Origin: Trichoplax sp. H2
Lineage: Eukaryota; Placozoa; Uniplacotomia; Trichoplacea
Direction: 5' to 3'
Assembly: GCA_003344405.1 (NCBI GenBank)
Contig: NOWV01000010.1
Location: 124,001-188,000, forward strand
Length of the DNA stretch: 64,000 bases
Each line of letters opens with the position of its first letter. The first letter of the stretch is position 1. Shown piece after piece: positions 12,353 through 32,800 of the stretch. The notes below the pieces were generated by a model. The model was not told where the DNA came from. It saw only the letters and a list, made by a program, of their open reading frames with translations, and searched no databases. A program made the position numbers and the translations under genes.

Positions 12353-13793
12353 AGTTCAGCTAACACACGTTTGATATTTACCTTCGCACTCCTAATAATT
12401 CGTAATTTGGAAAATGCATTTAATATAATTTGAGTACAAGTACCATATCCTCATCAACGCTGCATTACATAATAACACCCATACGCTGGAATAAACAACT
12501 GCGTTCAATATAAGTGTCATCTACCATTCTATTTTCAATGACCCTCACCGTACAGTACTAAAAAATGTACAGTGATTATAATTATGCATCTAGTTCTGAT
12601 ACTATGAAACATCTTTCAAGTATTGCAACTTGCAATGTGAATCTACAGCAAGCGTGAACATGGCGTGAAACTGCAAGTAGTCAAGTACTCATTATGACTA
12701 AGAGTAATCAGCTCTATTAAACATTTTCTGTATAAATAAGAACGAATGATTCACGACTGCTCGAGAGTAGAGGTACATCAAGAATCTATTTTGCAATATC
12801 TTATGCTATAATACAAGAATGGCGAAAGCTGAAAATATTTGGATACCGGTGACCCATATGGTCAAGTGGAATGACTCTGTCTATGAAATGCTGTAATTAA
12901 TTAATCAGTAGGCTGAACATTTACCAATCTTATTTAGACTGCTGTATTTATCTGATCCATACAGCGTAAAAGGCGTGTAATGGAGACATTGAAATTTATC
13001 AAAGGCTGATGATATCAATAAACCCATAACCAGTAGTTACGGTCTAAGAAACTTTATACAATACAATACATGTGAACAAAACTGCAATTTATCCATCCAC
13101 TTCAAAACTAATTCGTAGAATACTGTTGAACAAATTCGAATAAATACATTGCTGACTAACTAGTAATAGAAATCACTCGTAGGTACTTGGCATTCCCTTT
13201 ATATTTCATGCAAGAATTTTATTATAACAACTTTTATTTTACTTTTCTATGAGAAACTACAGTAGAACATGCTCTATAACATAGCCTCTGGAAGGGTTAA
13301 TGAATCCTATGCCATCCTTAACTACTCGTTACGATACAGCACTGTGATTCACTCACAAAGTCTACTGTATTAAGTATGCATGACCTCAAGCAGCTATCCA
13401 AGTCCATTTAAATATCTTCCAATGACAGTCGTGCATGGCTGCTAAATTAAATCAATCTGCAGATCCATGCCACTTCGTGCTAAATTTTATAGAAAAGAAA
13501 ATTTCAATACAATTTGGTTGCTGTCAACCAATCCTTTCAAAATTTCACTGTAGAACTTGTTACCTAATTAGCACAGCCAAACAGAAAGAAAATTTATGAT
13601 TCAAATTTTAATTACGATACTATAGATTCAATCGTGAACAATTAACTTATTTACTATAACTATAACCTGAAGACTGTTATGAAGCTGCTAACGTTTTGCA
13701 GTGACAAAACAATCGCTCTTTATCATTCAGCACGCTAACAACGAATTATCTATCGGTATTTCTTCACTAAATCAACGTAGTTAGGTTACCGCA

Positions 13794-19234
<5,441 letters not shown>

Positions 19235-20864
19235 AATTTGTTGGTTACAACTAGTATAGTAGAGTAATTATATGTAAGTCGAATCCGGATTCCAATGGAT
19301 ACTTCGAAATCGTTAATATAATTATTACCAGCCAGAATTTGTAATTCTATATTTGGCTCAATTTCAGATTTTGCTATTTGAGTAAATTCACTAGAATGTA
19401 GATATTATGAAGTTTAAAATTATAGCAACCTTTGTATATAGTAAATTCCAAAATTGATATTTGCTGCTTTATGATGTACTTTCTATAATAATAATATACA
19501 AATTAAGTTTCGTAATTTCCATATAAAATGGGTTCCGTATGCGTATCATGGCCTAAGAAACTGGAAAAGCACGATACCATCCATGACTTACGGTCTTATA
19601 ATTGATGGCAAAATCTCTTATCAAATTGAAATATCATCATAGTACTACTCTATTAGTTAAAACTGATTCTGCTATCAGCCAATAAGTGTGCACTTTATGC
19701 ACCATCACTTTATTTTGCGTAAACCACCATAATGCAATGACTGGTAGTTTCGTACGATCGATTTAGCAATGTGTGGAAAAACTGTACAGTCATGCTGAAA
19801 GGCTGTAGCCGCATACAGTACATGTACGTTATTAAATATTCGAAATTTGTAAGCTAAAGGAGATTATTTATACTAATGGAGTCAGCAAATAAAATTGTGT
19901 GGATTATAATTATAATTATTAAAGTTCGGAGGCATTCAATTATATTCTAAAATATTGATATAAAACTACATACGTTCCTCTTTACTCTCGTCAATGATAA
20001 CAAGCATGAATAGTAAGATTACAAAATGTTCTGTTGATTGCATATACGTACGGTATACAACACTCGGATAAGATTTTAGTTAGTTTAACCAATATTTTTT
20101 ATTCCATTTGGCGTATACAGTACTACTTAATAAATAAGTTATTCAGAAACATTCCTGCTCAAAGCTATCCGTCGATTCCTCAATATTTATTAATTGTATA
20201 ATTATATATAATTAATCATTCGACCGAAGTACTCGATAACTATGGCGATCAACCTTCGGTCGATTACTGCTTATTATGTTGCTTTTATAAATTATCATAC
20301 GTACTATACCCAAACTATTGCTAAGGTACTTCGCAGATGCCCATATTTTATTGTTATCCATTTGCACAGTATATCATAATAAAACAAATCTATTTCGATG
20401 TGCAAAACTTGAAATTAATCTTATTTAAGTCCATAATCACGCCGGTATGTCAACAGTTTATTATAACCGAACTTTATTATTTTAAATAGTTTGACTTACA
20501 TTGCATGATACAGAATGTATCGTACTGAATATCTTACAATTTTTACATTGAAGAGCTGGTACTGTACGATTAAATACAGCAGTTATAATTATTTTACATA
20601 AGCATATGAAACTTGAAAAACCGAACTAACTTGACAGTGTAGTAGTAAATATGTACTGAATAATTTCTGTGCATTATCCAAATTCGTAGAAAATCTATTA
20701 ATTCAGTTTGTAGTCATTACAAAAACAGGACCTACAATATGTAATATACAGTACAACAAGTGTTGATAATAGATATTACAGTCAGATAAGTGTTAAACAG
20801 ACTTTAAGCAAAATTTCATTATTCATTAACCAATACAAAATGATAAAGTGAGGTATTTCTACAT
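19235..20864. other. Intergenic between convergent KDM4 and RNF170
   Basis: AT-rich 3' flanking sequence of both genes. No coding exon was found. The only ordered element seen is the inverted repeat at 20221-20262. Confidence 0.5.
20221..20262. repeat. Inverted repeat / hairpin
   Basis: CGACCGAAG at 20221-20229 is perfectly complementary to CTTCGGTCG at 20254-20262, with a 24-base loop. It lies between two convergent 3' ends, so it could shape transcript ends, but it may be chance. Confidence 0.4.
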
Positions 20865-23800
20865 TTAACGGTTAGCTATTATGTTGCGGTAGATCATAGT
20901 CACATAAATCAGAATTACAACGATAATTAGTAAATCATCCAATAGCCCAAGTATACCAAAGACTGCCTCCGGAATTATGTCGAAAGGTGATAGCACATAA
21001 ATCATAGCAATCACTACACAAACTACAATTTTAACTCTAAATAGTGCTATCATGCCATTGACAGTAAAGCATTCACGTACAAAGTGCCGAAGTAAAGTAG
21101 GAAAATCTTGAACGTAGTCCCAGAGCTGAAATCGATAAAACACCTAATATTAAGCATTTTTTTACACATTCGAGAATACGCACTAAACTATTGGCATGAA
21201 TCATAACCCTTAAACCTAACACTACCGTAGATGTGCGCTTTGATATCGTAAACCACATCAAAAATTGACGAAATGCAATCCTAATACCAAACTATCAAAT
21301 ATTTAACAGATCTATGCAACATAGTTCTACTTGTATTTTCAAGAGATTAAAACCTGTTAAAGTAGAAATAAGTATTGACATAGCAGTATCACGAATATAC
21401 TGCACCTTATACGCTCGCATGTATATTTCGTAGATACTATACATCAGTGAATAGCTTTGAGGGTTCCCGAATTTCGGGCCACTTTTGCTATTCACTGCTG
21501 TACTGTACATATGTCATCAGAATCAAACTCAGTCTTAGTAAGACATAACTTGTACAAAAACGATCATGTGAAATGATTATAATGCAACAATTAGATTTCA
21601 CCATAATGCGTTTTATCCGGCTGCGTCTAATTAGTGTCAGTTTGTAGAATAAGTTAAGAGCATACTCATACAGTATCCAGCAAGAGCACTGCAGCTTTAA
21701 CATCATATAGCGCCTGAAGTAGCACACAAAACTGCGAACTACTAAATGCGACCATTCACGAATATACAAAATATAGCACTCTGGAAAGTATTAAATATAT
21801 AATACATTACCGATCGCGGTTCACCAGAAAATCTTCTATTGTACGTAGTAATGTCCACTGATACATCAGTTTCTTGTCCATCTTCGTAATTTGGAAATAA
21901 GATCGTAATCTAGCATACATTAACAGCAATAAAACATCATTAAGTTCACAAATACACGAAGCATAGCATTAAAATAAGAAAGTTTGATCTTTAGTACTGT
22001 GCAATAAGTATGTGAGAATTCGCCTTTTCCATCACGCTCACGGTACAGACGAAGTTCTATATTGTTGTATATTGATAGATACATATGAAAAAGCATCTTC
22101 TACCTACTACAAAACTATTTAATCCTACTCATGACTACACTATCAGATTACTACATTCGGAATAATAAAAGCGACTTGTAATTATAATTAACGAAGTCGC
22201 TAATGAAGCTTGTTATGCAACGTTACACATATGTGAACGATAGAGTCAAGAGGCTTTTCAGGGTATTTAGTGCACGATACGTTGCAAAGCGTAAATAGCC
22301 TGGAACACCGTTAAGGATTAACGAAGCAGTGGTCACAAGCTACACTTCCACAACCTTACGGTGACACTTAACATAGCATAAATACACAGTATTTCACTGA
22401 TATGGTGTATGTGTATAATGTGTACTCTGCACACGTATAATAATACAGGTACATTTAGAATTCTAAGACATCTAAGTTGCCTTACCTCTTGTCTACAGAT
22501 TGGACAATTCATGGGACCTAGCCATGAGCCATGTTTCCAATAAGTAATTATACATTCAGCTAATAAAATTTAGTAATTTATGGGATTAGAAATACCAAAA
22601 CAGACAAGCAGACATGTTCGTATATCACTTCTCAATTTGTCAGGTGCAACATACATCTGAATTCAATTTGCAAAACACATTGGACTTTAAAGCAATCATA
22701 ATTCTAACGATTTGAAATGCATCTATGCTAATTGTAATATCAGTGATCCTAACATACCGTATAGTACTTCGCTACAATTGCCACTGATCAAACAAAGTAA
22801 ACGATACAGTACTGTATATTACAGTATAACTTCAAACATCCCCATTTTTTTGCTTTTCGAGAAGATCACTTACAATATTCCTCCTCACAGCTATTTTAAA
22901 GGTTCTACCAGCTAACTAAGGTACTGCAAATTACTATACAGCAGGTTGAGGAAAACCCCCTTTTCAACTTTCATGCTGTAAATATATAAGCAGTATTATA
23001 ATATTTAAAATTAAGTAAGTTATAACATAACACCTATTACTACGAGGATAATGTATGAGTATTTATATGTGCAATAAAACACAACGATGCACCATGTTCG
23101 TATAGTACTGTACAGTGTATAGTATATACTATGTTTGGTATATCAATCTACGGCGGAGAATAATGTACTGTGGTTTACTATTACATTTCTACAACAATTT
23201 TTACCCAAATGCGAAAACTTACGAATACAACACCAAAATATTAATTTAGCCTGAAAACAACATAATATAATTATAACACAATCCAGCCAAATAGAAGTTT
23301 TTCAACTACAAACGTGCTCATTATTGTAACAAAGACCTGAGACAAACTCGCCTCTACTTATTGCTATGCAACTACCATCGAACAAAAACTAACTGTACAG
23401 CAAACGAATACAGTAAAACGTTTGAGACGTCTCAAACTCCGCTGAGTCTTTCATTTGCCATAATCTATGACAGTACGGTGCATTAGTAGTGAATAAACTG
23501 ATTAATTATAAGCGTATTTATAGTATCAAGTAATAAAAGGAATGAGAGTGAAAACGTATGTAATGTTAGCTAGATAAATACTGTACACATTATGAATGTA
23601 GTGAGCCCACCGACAAAATCCAGAACAGTAAAACTAACCACAAAATATGTGACCACAATTAGTTTCCACTGGCGCTCGAGGATCAAGAATGCAAATTGGA
23701 CATCTAGAATCAGCGTTATAAGATACCCTTGGTCTGCCATTGCGAATGCCCTCAGAATGATCACTGTTCGAAAGGAATGATCTAGCTTGTTCAACTGCAT

Positions 23801-23960
23801 GCTCCTGAGAAGGATGTACGCGTACACCCAAGTATCGACATCGAGATTTCCAAAGCTCGAAGAAGATAAAAGCTAAACAAATGCATAGCAATCCGCCAGC
23901 TATGAGTACAGCTTCATCACTTACTCCTTCAACCAGACTGCCCTGCACTGGATGATTCAT
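20865..23960 (-). CDS. RNF170: RNF170, ER membrane RING E3 ubiquitin ligase
   Basis: Orthologue of RNF170, an ER-resident E3 ligase that in vertebrates ubiquitinates activated IP3 receptors. Predicted 251 aa (human 258). Exons 23960-23639, 22559-22486, 21909-21811 and 21125-20865, all phase-consistent. The N-terminus has EGVSDEAVLIAGGLL, as in the family, then a membrane helix. The C3HC4 RING is split between exons 1 and 2: CPICILDPRAPVETNCGHIFC, then ECIITYWKHGSWLG and NCPICRQ. The conserved YNRRFSGEPRS follows. Exon 4 has FPTLLRHFVRECF and two hydrophobic helices around LSPFDIIPEAVFGILGLLDD. All zinc ligands are visible. Intron 1 (about 1.1 kb) contains a perfect 18-base palindrome. Confidence 0.96.
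23420..23437. repeat. Perfect 18-base palindrome in RNF170 intron 1
   Basis: GTTTGAGACGTCTCAAAC is fully self-complementary around a central GACGTC. It lies about 520 bases downstream of the RNF170 start codon. It could be a dimeric transcription factor site, which the sequence alone cannot show. Confidence 0.5.
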
Positions 23961-26842
23961 CCTTCTTGAATTTTACTTTATTTAGGGAAATTAATGTTTT
24001 CCCGTTATTGATGATGTGAGTAATTTATAATTAATAATTTATTTATAGTTAGTAAATCAGCATTCTACACATTGTGTTATTAAATTAACTGGTGCGTATC
24101 GAAGAAAATTTCAACCAAACTACAGTATTGTGCTTTACAGTATACTGTACTGTACTTAGTCGGAGTGGCGTTTACAGAACACTACTGCATAGCAGAGACC
24201 TGCAGTGAAAGCTCTTTGCGCACATTTACATCCTTTTGCACTCTGTGCGGCTACGAATCTCTCGTAAAAATTAATTATGATCAGATTTTGTTCTGGTGTA
24301 CTGTACAATAAAACAGTAAAACGAGCTCTAGTATGATTGTAACTGACTGCTATGGACTACAATATTAAAGTAGCCCAAAACCACTGTATCTCTGTAGTGT
24401 ACAGTACAGTATACGAGTGTACAGTACAGTACTGTATAGCTAATTGATTAGCCATGAACAACTGGAAACCCTGGTAGTGATTTGTAGTAGTCCTCGATAT
24501 AACATTGATTGAATTTTTTCGCTGTTCCCCACAAAAGTGAAATAGTAAAAAGTAACTACTAAAGCCCTTAATAAACAGTATTTTGAGCAATTCGTATAAT
24601 AATTTTGTTAGAGGGCTACGACAGTGCAGTATAATGGTATACTAAACTTTAACAACAATCCAAAGCATTTATACAGTGGACAGCTACTGCATACGTAGTC
24701 TACGGATTATGTAATTAAGGACTACTGCAACACTAGATATTAGTGGATTGCATCGGAGACAAATGTCACTCCGAACTCCGATTGGTGATGAAATACGACC
24801 ACGGTAGTTCAAAGTTGCTCATGCGAGAAATCTGTGTGATTCTTGCAGTCAATTAACCATTGTAATAATTTACTAGTATGTATTACACCGTAGTAATCGT
24901 AATTCACAAGAGTTCGATACCTCATTCTGAACAAATCGTTTTACTGAAAACCTACGAAACAAGTATAATGAACTACGAATGTACTGATTACTTCGCTAAT
25001 TAATTAGCTAGAAGTATGAGATCTTAATAGCGGTAAGTTTACAACACAGGCGTTTTACTGTACTGTGGTTGAAGAGAATTTTAGAAATCATATTTACTAG
25101 CAATAGTTCAATAACCGAGATACCTAAACACTGTAATTATGATATTTCACTTCATTCATATCTTCCTTAATAATAATTTAGCAAGATCAACAGATTGGTA
25201 AAGTAATAATTTCTCTTGTTACAACAGATCTGTACAGACTAGTAAATAGTTATAATTAAATCACTTTAAAAAACGTACAAGAAAATGTAAGCCATAATCA
25301 AGTGTTATATTCCAATCAGGCAGTAGTCAAATGTAACCTACTTAGGAGCAAAAAATTATCCTAACAACTAGTTTTATTATACTGAAAATTCTGTCTACAT
25401 TGTTACAGATACAATTCATGCTAGGAACGATGCAGCACAATGTGAATATTTTAACACATGATATCATAAGAATAGTACCGCCATTCCAATTTATAACACT
25501 GAGAACTGTGCGGATTTCTGATTACCACATATTTTATAGAACCTTAAGATCACATGCACACATGTGCGCTATTTGGTCACGTAGCTACGTCATTATACTG
25601 CCTTAAATACTTAAAGCATAATATAATAGATAAGACGTATTAAGTCTGCTTAATAAACTATGTTACAAATACCAACAAATTTGACAAATTTAATAAGTTC
25701 TATTTAACGATTGTAAAATTATTAACAGATTACTAAACAGAAATTATGAGTAAAACTTATACAGAATATGTTGAGAATACAAAAATACGGAAAGCAGTGA
25801 TAACAAATTCAACTGTACAAGTGATTACTTATCTTAGTGTACAGTATTTAAGATCAGTGATAGAGACTACTGTCATAAATAGTAGATACACAATAATTAC
25901 AATTATTTTTCTAAGTATAACTATAACTATAACGCATAACTACCGAAAATGTTGTTTTACCAACCGAAAAAAAATTCAAAAAATCTCTCGACATTGCTAA
26001 ACAATAAATAAAAACCCAGATCATCAACCTATCATGACATAAATTGCAATTATTTGTTGATATTGCATAACATGTATATATATATAATGCGCAAATGTAG
26101 CACAGTCTCATAATATTTCAAGTATTAAGTTGTATTCTGCTTAGCATATAATTTTTAATTTCACGTCCTGGATTATTATTAAACATTAATGACACGTTCT
26201 TATAGTAATACCTTAGCGATTCATACGCTGTTGCAGTAACTACTGCTTACATGTATATTAATTTGAAATACCTATTATTTATTCATGCGCTTTTATATGT
26301 GTTAATGTAATAACTGTCAAATCAAAATGTGAATTCGAGGTTATGCTGTACAATATTGAATATAACTGATTGTGAATAAATCAGGAGTAAAAATGTGTGG
26401 CTATTGCTCCACTATAATATTACTACAAGAAATTCCTTTGGAATCTTTAGAACAAGGCTTACAAATAATTATAATTCTTACGATAGCTATCATCGAAAGT
26501 AACTAAATCTGTATATTATATATTAAGAATTAGTAATTCATTACAAAAAATCGTCCGCAAAAAATTTCAGGCAATGTCGGAGAAAACATAAAAATTAACT
26601 GATTTAAGGCCTGTGGATTCTTGCATTTCACAAAAAATACGAGCCAATGTTTAACGAGTTAAATCTAACGATGGATTCTTTCCTGTAAAACAACAAACAA
26701 ACCACTTAACTGTACTTATACTATAATAACAAGGCTAAGTTTAAAAATACCATCACCATAAAAAAATATATTATAATAAATGTGATATAATACACTATTA
26801 TTATCCAAGTACCTTTTATTTGAAGATCATAAATTACAGAGA
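23961..26842. other. Intergenic upstream of RNF170, downstream of TNPO1
   Basis: About 2.9 kb of AT-rich sequence with no supportable exon. It carries two small GTACW clusters (24136-24156 and 24399-24436) within 500 bases of the RNF170 start codon. The rest has no ordered repeat that I can see. Confidence 0.5.
24399..24436. repeat. Short (GTACW)n cluster upstream of RNF170
   Basis: GTACAGTACAGTATACGAGTGTACAGTACAGTACTGTA-type sequence, a small copy of the pentamer array seen at other gene starts in this window. A shorter run lies at 24136-24156. Confidence 0.7.
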
Positions 26843-29800
26843 TTACACTCCATAAGAATTTGCAAGCCTTTCTTTTAAAGGTTGAGGAAACTGATTAGAA
26901 AAATTTCTCCAATTTTCTTCACCAACTTGCATCTTAAAGCCATGCAAAATCTAAAGCAAAAGCGTAATCTCTTTCAGGATACAATCACAAGAACGACCGT
27001 GTATAATCAGAGTACAATCTACCTTATGAAATGTTTCCTTCAAATCTTCCTTCGGACTATGCCAGGATGCAACCGCATCGCAAAAATACATAAAATCCTA
27101 ATGCACCATAATCGTCATTATGAACAACGTAGTTTAACATGGTAGCTCATAACAGCTTACAGAGAATTTACCTGAACGACACCGCCAGGGTTAACACTAA
27201 TCATCCTACAAATACCACGAAATGCAGAATCTTTTTCTTCATTATCTCTAATGCATCTTAGTGCTTTACACCTTCAAAATATGGCAGGATCAAAGTATAG
27301 TAAGTCTCTAACATTAAATTTTACTAAGTTAATTGATTAATAAAGATACACTACCATTTTTGAATGAAGTTTGGCAATTTAGGAGCAACTTCATGTGGAC
27401 AAACATATCCTAATCGTCCAACCGTAATTGCTAATGTCCAACATTGAAGGATGACTTTTTAGAATAATATCAATCATATACAACATAAAAATATAAAACG
27501 AACCCGTATTTTCTAGTAAAGTTTTGGGTATGTCATCTCTATTAAGGATTTCAATCAGTTTATCTAACACTAAAGGCAAATAGGGTTGCACATCTGGACC
27601 TAAATAAAAAATGCGAACAATTAAATACTGCTGTAATCATATTTTTTGTACCCTAATGGTTTATAGATTTTTCTTTTCAGAAAAGTAGTACATACCCATT
27701 TGCATTGCCATCTCACCGATTGCCCATGCCGAATTATTGCAAACAGACACTAAATCCGGATTTAAATTTTTTCCAAGTAAAGGCATCATATCTCCTAAAA
27801 TTAAAAAATACGATACGAATTTTTTTAAATGGTGTTTCAGTAAAATTGCCAAGAAATCTGAAACATACCAACATATTGTTGTACATGTCCGAAGCATGCC
27901 TTCGTAAGATCACCAAGCAATGCAAATGAGCTCTGTCGTACTTCATCCGTTTGATCCTATATACATTACATAAAATTAATAAACCAATTAAGAAACATTT
28001 GTATCTATTAGCTACAGTATTAAACTCATTAGTCTAAAAAACCAACCTGCATGCACTGATATAGAAGTGCCAGCAAATTACTCTTTCCAATCAGTGAATC
28101 AATATTCTTATCAATTCCTTCCGTTAATCCACTCAGTAAATCTAAAGCAACTATCATGAAATCTTTGTCCGGTTGATCATACTGATCTATAGGTATCTGA
28201 ACTGTACTCTGACTTAAGGTCTGTTCCACCAGAGACACACATCGTTGAAATACTGGCTCCGCATACGGTAAGAACCCGGATTGAAGAGCTATAGCAATTG
28301 ATGACAAACACTAAAGCCAATGCAAATTATTAAATTGCCAAATTAATGCATCTTCGATTAATATAATTTTCATAAAAATGTTAATTGAATCCTACTTCAA
28401 GCAATGGGAATAAATCTCTATCTTGATCATGTAAAGCATTCCACTTTTGTATTAACGGTGGCATCAACATAATAATTAATTCCTAGTCATAATAACATTA
28501 ATAGATTTCAACATGAATACATGTATACTACGAAATTCTTCATTACTACATCAACTACGTACCGGTTTATTAAGATGATGTCCAACAGAGTCTGCAAGCG
28601 TACCAAAGGCATCATACAATATCAGAAGGTTTTTGCGCTAAACAAACGTATATTCACATTAGTAGTCAATAGCAATGGAACTATTCTTGAACAAAGTCTT
28701 ATCTAACCTGATATTTGCTAAACGCAAAGACAAGCGTTTGAATAATATGATCCAGATAAGGAACAAGAGCAGAGCAGGCTTCTTCTTCAAGGGTAGCAAA
28801 TGCACTACATTTACGTAAAATGTATACGATGAACGATAACTCATAAGTGGTTATACTAAACGTGAAAGATTGTCTCAAAGATATCTGCAGTTTACCTGCA
28901 AGCAGCTTCTTGAACCCGCTTATTACTATCTAACAGACTCTTTAGTAACTAAAAATAATAAAATCCGTGAAAGATAATCCACCGTACTACAAGCAAAGAC
29001 AAAATTAAAATCAAACCTCTGTTATCAGATCTTGAAAAAAGCTTTTCTCAGACTGATTTACAACCCAATGTGCGTAACGACTAAGTGTCCAACATGCAAT
29101 TGAACGAACAGGAGCCTATCAAGGATATCATAAAATCTTTCAGTTTCAGCGCCGTCTAGTAACAAATAATAAAACCAACCTTATCATCGGATAATGATTT
29201 TATTAGAAAAGGAATCAAGGTAGGCAAATGTTGATTCAGCCCTCTTAAACACCCTGCAGAAGTAACAGAAACAAGTTCTTGAATTGTGTCACTTAAAAAT
29301 AGCAAATATGCAGTTGTAACCTTCTGCAACAGCCCCAAGAACAAGAATGCCTGATTCTTTAACTACCCAATCACTATTGAATAATACTTCTTTCAGGATG
29401 GGTAGTAGCACTGGCAGAAGATCATTCCCAAAAACACTCGCTAAAATATCTAAAGCCGCAGCTGAGCACTTCCCTATATAGTAAGTTAGAAGAAATAAAC
29501 CATTTTCTCCGAGAAATTATATTACATGAATATATATATATATATATATAGACGAAATCTAATAAAGCAATTACTTAGGTTCCATTCAGATAACATTTCG
29601 TCATCATCTGAGTCGTCATCATAATTATTATCTGTTGTGACGTCACCATAACCTTGGTTATCATCTATCCCATTTACGTGCTGATGACTCTGCAGCTTCG
29701 GTTTATGAAACCGTGGCTTAATATCTTCTTCCTTATCAGGAATTCCTTCATCATGTTCATCATCCTGCAATCAAATCTTTATTAATCTAATGCTATATTG

Positions 29801-32800
29801 TACAATATGCTAAAAAATATCAAATAACATGTTATCAATACGTAATTTTACAACCGTACCTTTAGTAGCATTACATCGATTTCTGAATACTTCATCCCAC
29901 TTACAAGCACAGGAACTAAACTATTCATTAACATAATTTCCAAATTTCAGATATTACAGTTATGCTTGTTTGTTATTGCACACCTAAAACTTAGTCTTCA
30001 AAAACTAATAGGGTATACGCCTAACCTTGGCAAATAAGGGCGTAATGCTTCCTTACAAATGGACTGCTCAGCTATTATTAACCAAAATTCACAAGCTTCC
30101 AGTGCAACATTTCCATCTTCATCTTGTGTGCGAACCAGCATATACTAGCGCAATTTCGAAATACATTGTAAGGTTAGGTACAATAAAACTACTAAAAAAT
30201 ATTTACATTTTAACTTACCTCAATGATGCCATTAAGAAACGGCACCAATTGGCTTATTCGAATCCCTAATAAAGTCACCAAAGCATGACAAACATTTTTC
30301 CGAACTTCACCCGATTCATCGTTAGCAACAGAGAACAAATTCTGAAATGACATACGTACAATCAGGATGAACTTTTATTGAGTAAAGGTTCTTGAATACC
30401 GTAAAGAACTAAATGTTTTCAAGCCAATTATTACACTCTAAATCAACTATATCTAACGAAAATACTCGAAAGAGTACATCGGAGAACATACCTGAATTAA
30501 ATCTTGAATATGCGGCAAAATCGTTGACGCTTGCATAAAGTGGCATATACATGCGACTGCTAATGATCTATAAAATACAGAATGTGTTTCATTAATGCTA
30601 GTAATACTAAATATCAAGTTATATGTTTGCTACAGGTCGTAACTCTGGTAAATGCGATCCGTAAGCGGTATAGTAGAAAATCCACGAAACTTAATACAAG
30701 TACTGTAATTGGATACCTAATTTTAGGACTGTAGTGTTTGATATATTGAATAAACTTTGGAATCATGAAATCCACTGGCAATCCAGATACAACATCGGCA
30801 ACATCAGCAACATCTTCGCAAATGTTATGTAATGCTAGAAAGGCACCCTGCTCGTACAGAAAATACAGGCCGAACAATAAGCATAGCAGTCACATCGACA
30901 AGCGAAATTTCTTTTTGTAATTACTAAATTACATTACTGAAAGCAGGAGTAAATTCTTCGATACCTGATCCAAGCAAAATCAATCTGCTATCATTACAGC
31001 TTATTGCTATTTTGCAATAGCTCCGATACAGTGAAACACGAAATGCTACAGTACGTATCCGACCTATCGTTCCTTATTATGCTATGCATTATAAAAAAAT
31101 TCTATGGCAGGCCCTACACTTTCGATTCGATAAAGTGTACTAATAGTACAGTACATACGAGTATTCGAGTATAGTATTCAGTCCATAAAATTGAAAATAA
31201 TGATTGTGAACATTTATATACAAATAACAAGATCTATATTCGAAATCGCACAAACGTGATAACATTGCACTCATCTTTAAAGAGTAACTGAAATGCTTTA
31301 CGAGCATATGCGTACATCGTAATCCAAGTCGGTCAATCGAGTGATAATGGCCCTTTTGATACAGGCATATTCAATAACATGAAATTAACTGAGTATGAGG
31401 ACTTTGCGAGTACTTGTGATGTTATACTGCACTATAATGTATACCGTCAAACAATATATATATATATATATATATAATTACAATCTACTAAAACCGTGAA
31501 ACGACCGTAATATTAAATGTCAAAAATCAAATTTTCCAGATGACTATGTGTATGTAGAACATCCATACAAGTTACAACAATCTAAAACAATATAAGTATA
31601 ACCCAAGATCTTTTCGAATCTACCATTGCATATGCTCGCACCGTAAATTTTATCAAGGAATAAAAATGAATTCTCATCTTGAGTACACGTATCTCCCAAA
31701 CGGTAACTGAATTACATTATAAACTAAAGATTACAATGCCTGTTTGAGGAACCAGTCAACCACTGTCGCTAAAAATTCTTCACGCGCAAACTAAATAGTA
31801 TTTGAAGATCAGTAAACCGACAAAGATAGAGATTAACTGAATGTAATTAAAAGACTGTGTATGAAATAACAGTTGCAGTTGTAAACTATATTAGCCAGAA
31901 CGTCAGCCAGTCCACCAAATGTGCACAGGTGATTAATGACTATAACTATAAGCTGTTAATAGTCCATACCAGTGGTATAGGTCGATCCGTGCCATAAAAA
32001 GCGGGATTTTTACATTTGCATCTATGAATACGCGTATATAGCACTCTACCACGTAGTACAGTAGTGCAATTAAGAAGGCAATCAACTGGTAGAGTTGAGG
32101 CAGCTTTATAAACCCTTAAGCAGTTCACGATGCATGCAGTGACACCTCAATGTAGTACAGTAAATTCAAGAATAATTTGTATAACGCCGCATGGGATTGT
32201 ACGATACTAAACTTACTGCATCAATATTAGACAATTCTATGCTAATATCCAGCTAACAAGCGTAACTGCTATAGAGAGTCGAATTTCGATTGATAACACC
32301 AAAAATCTTTCAAATTATACTACTACGAGTATAGTGCTAAAATGAAACTTAAGTAGCTATTTTGGTTACTTAATTAAAGGGTTTGATTAACATCATAAAC
32401 CAACAACGCTTTCTCTCATTATTATTACTATGATGACTGAATGACACAACAAGTAAAATGAAGTATACAATATAATACATCTAAGTAACACTAAATAAAT
32501 CATGCAACTAGGCAATAAAAGACAGTTCGCTGAATCGAACTCTTCTATTGAATTGTTAACATCCAAGAATAAACTCCCGATAAAGCGTTATTCGAAAAGT
32601 AGGTTCAATCTAATTAGCTATTACCATAACAGCTAAACTGAAATTTGTATCAAACCCTCACATCCAATTCGCACACCTTTCTACTTCTACGATTGAAACT
32701 TCATTACTACCGCAGTGCACCATGAAATACTGTACTAACACCACGATAATACATTGCCAACAACGTATATCTCACCTCACAAGCCTCATAGTTTCCGCTG

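Larger units (their letters stand above)
9304..13793. other. Long intergenic region upstream of the unknown gene and KDM4
   Basis: About 4.5 kb between two divergent genes with no supportable exon. It holds three blocks of GTACW pentamers, a 12-base C run at 11030-11041 and a perfect CRE palindrome TGACGTCA at 10772-10779 just before the first block. Open frames at 10.8-11.8 kb read as YCTV/QYST peptides and are repeat translations. Confidence 0.5.

Noticed and set aside
20865-23960. Minus-strand frames at 21073-21261, 21295-21510 and 21488-21769 as separate genes
   Set aside because: They lie inside RNF170 introns, are rich in Leu/Ile/Ser from AT-rich sequence, and match no family or splice pattern.
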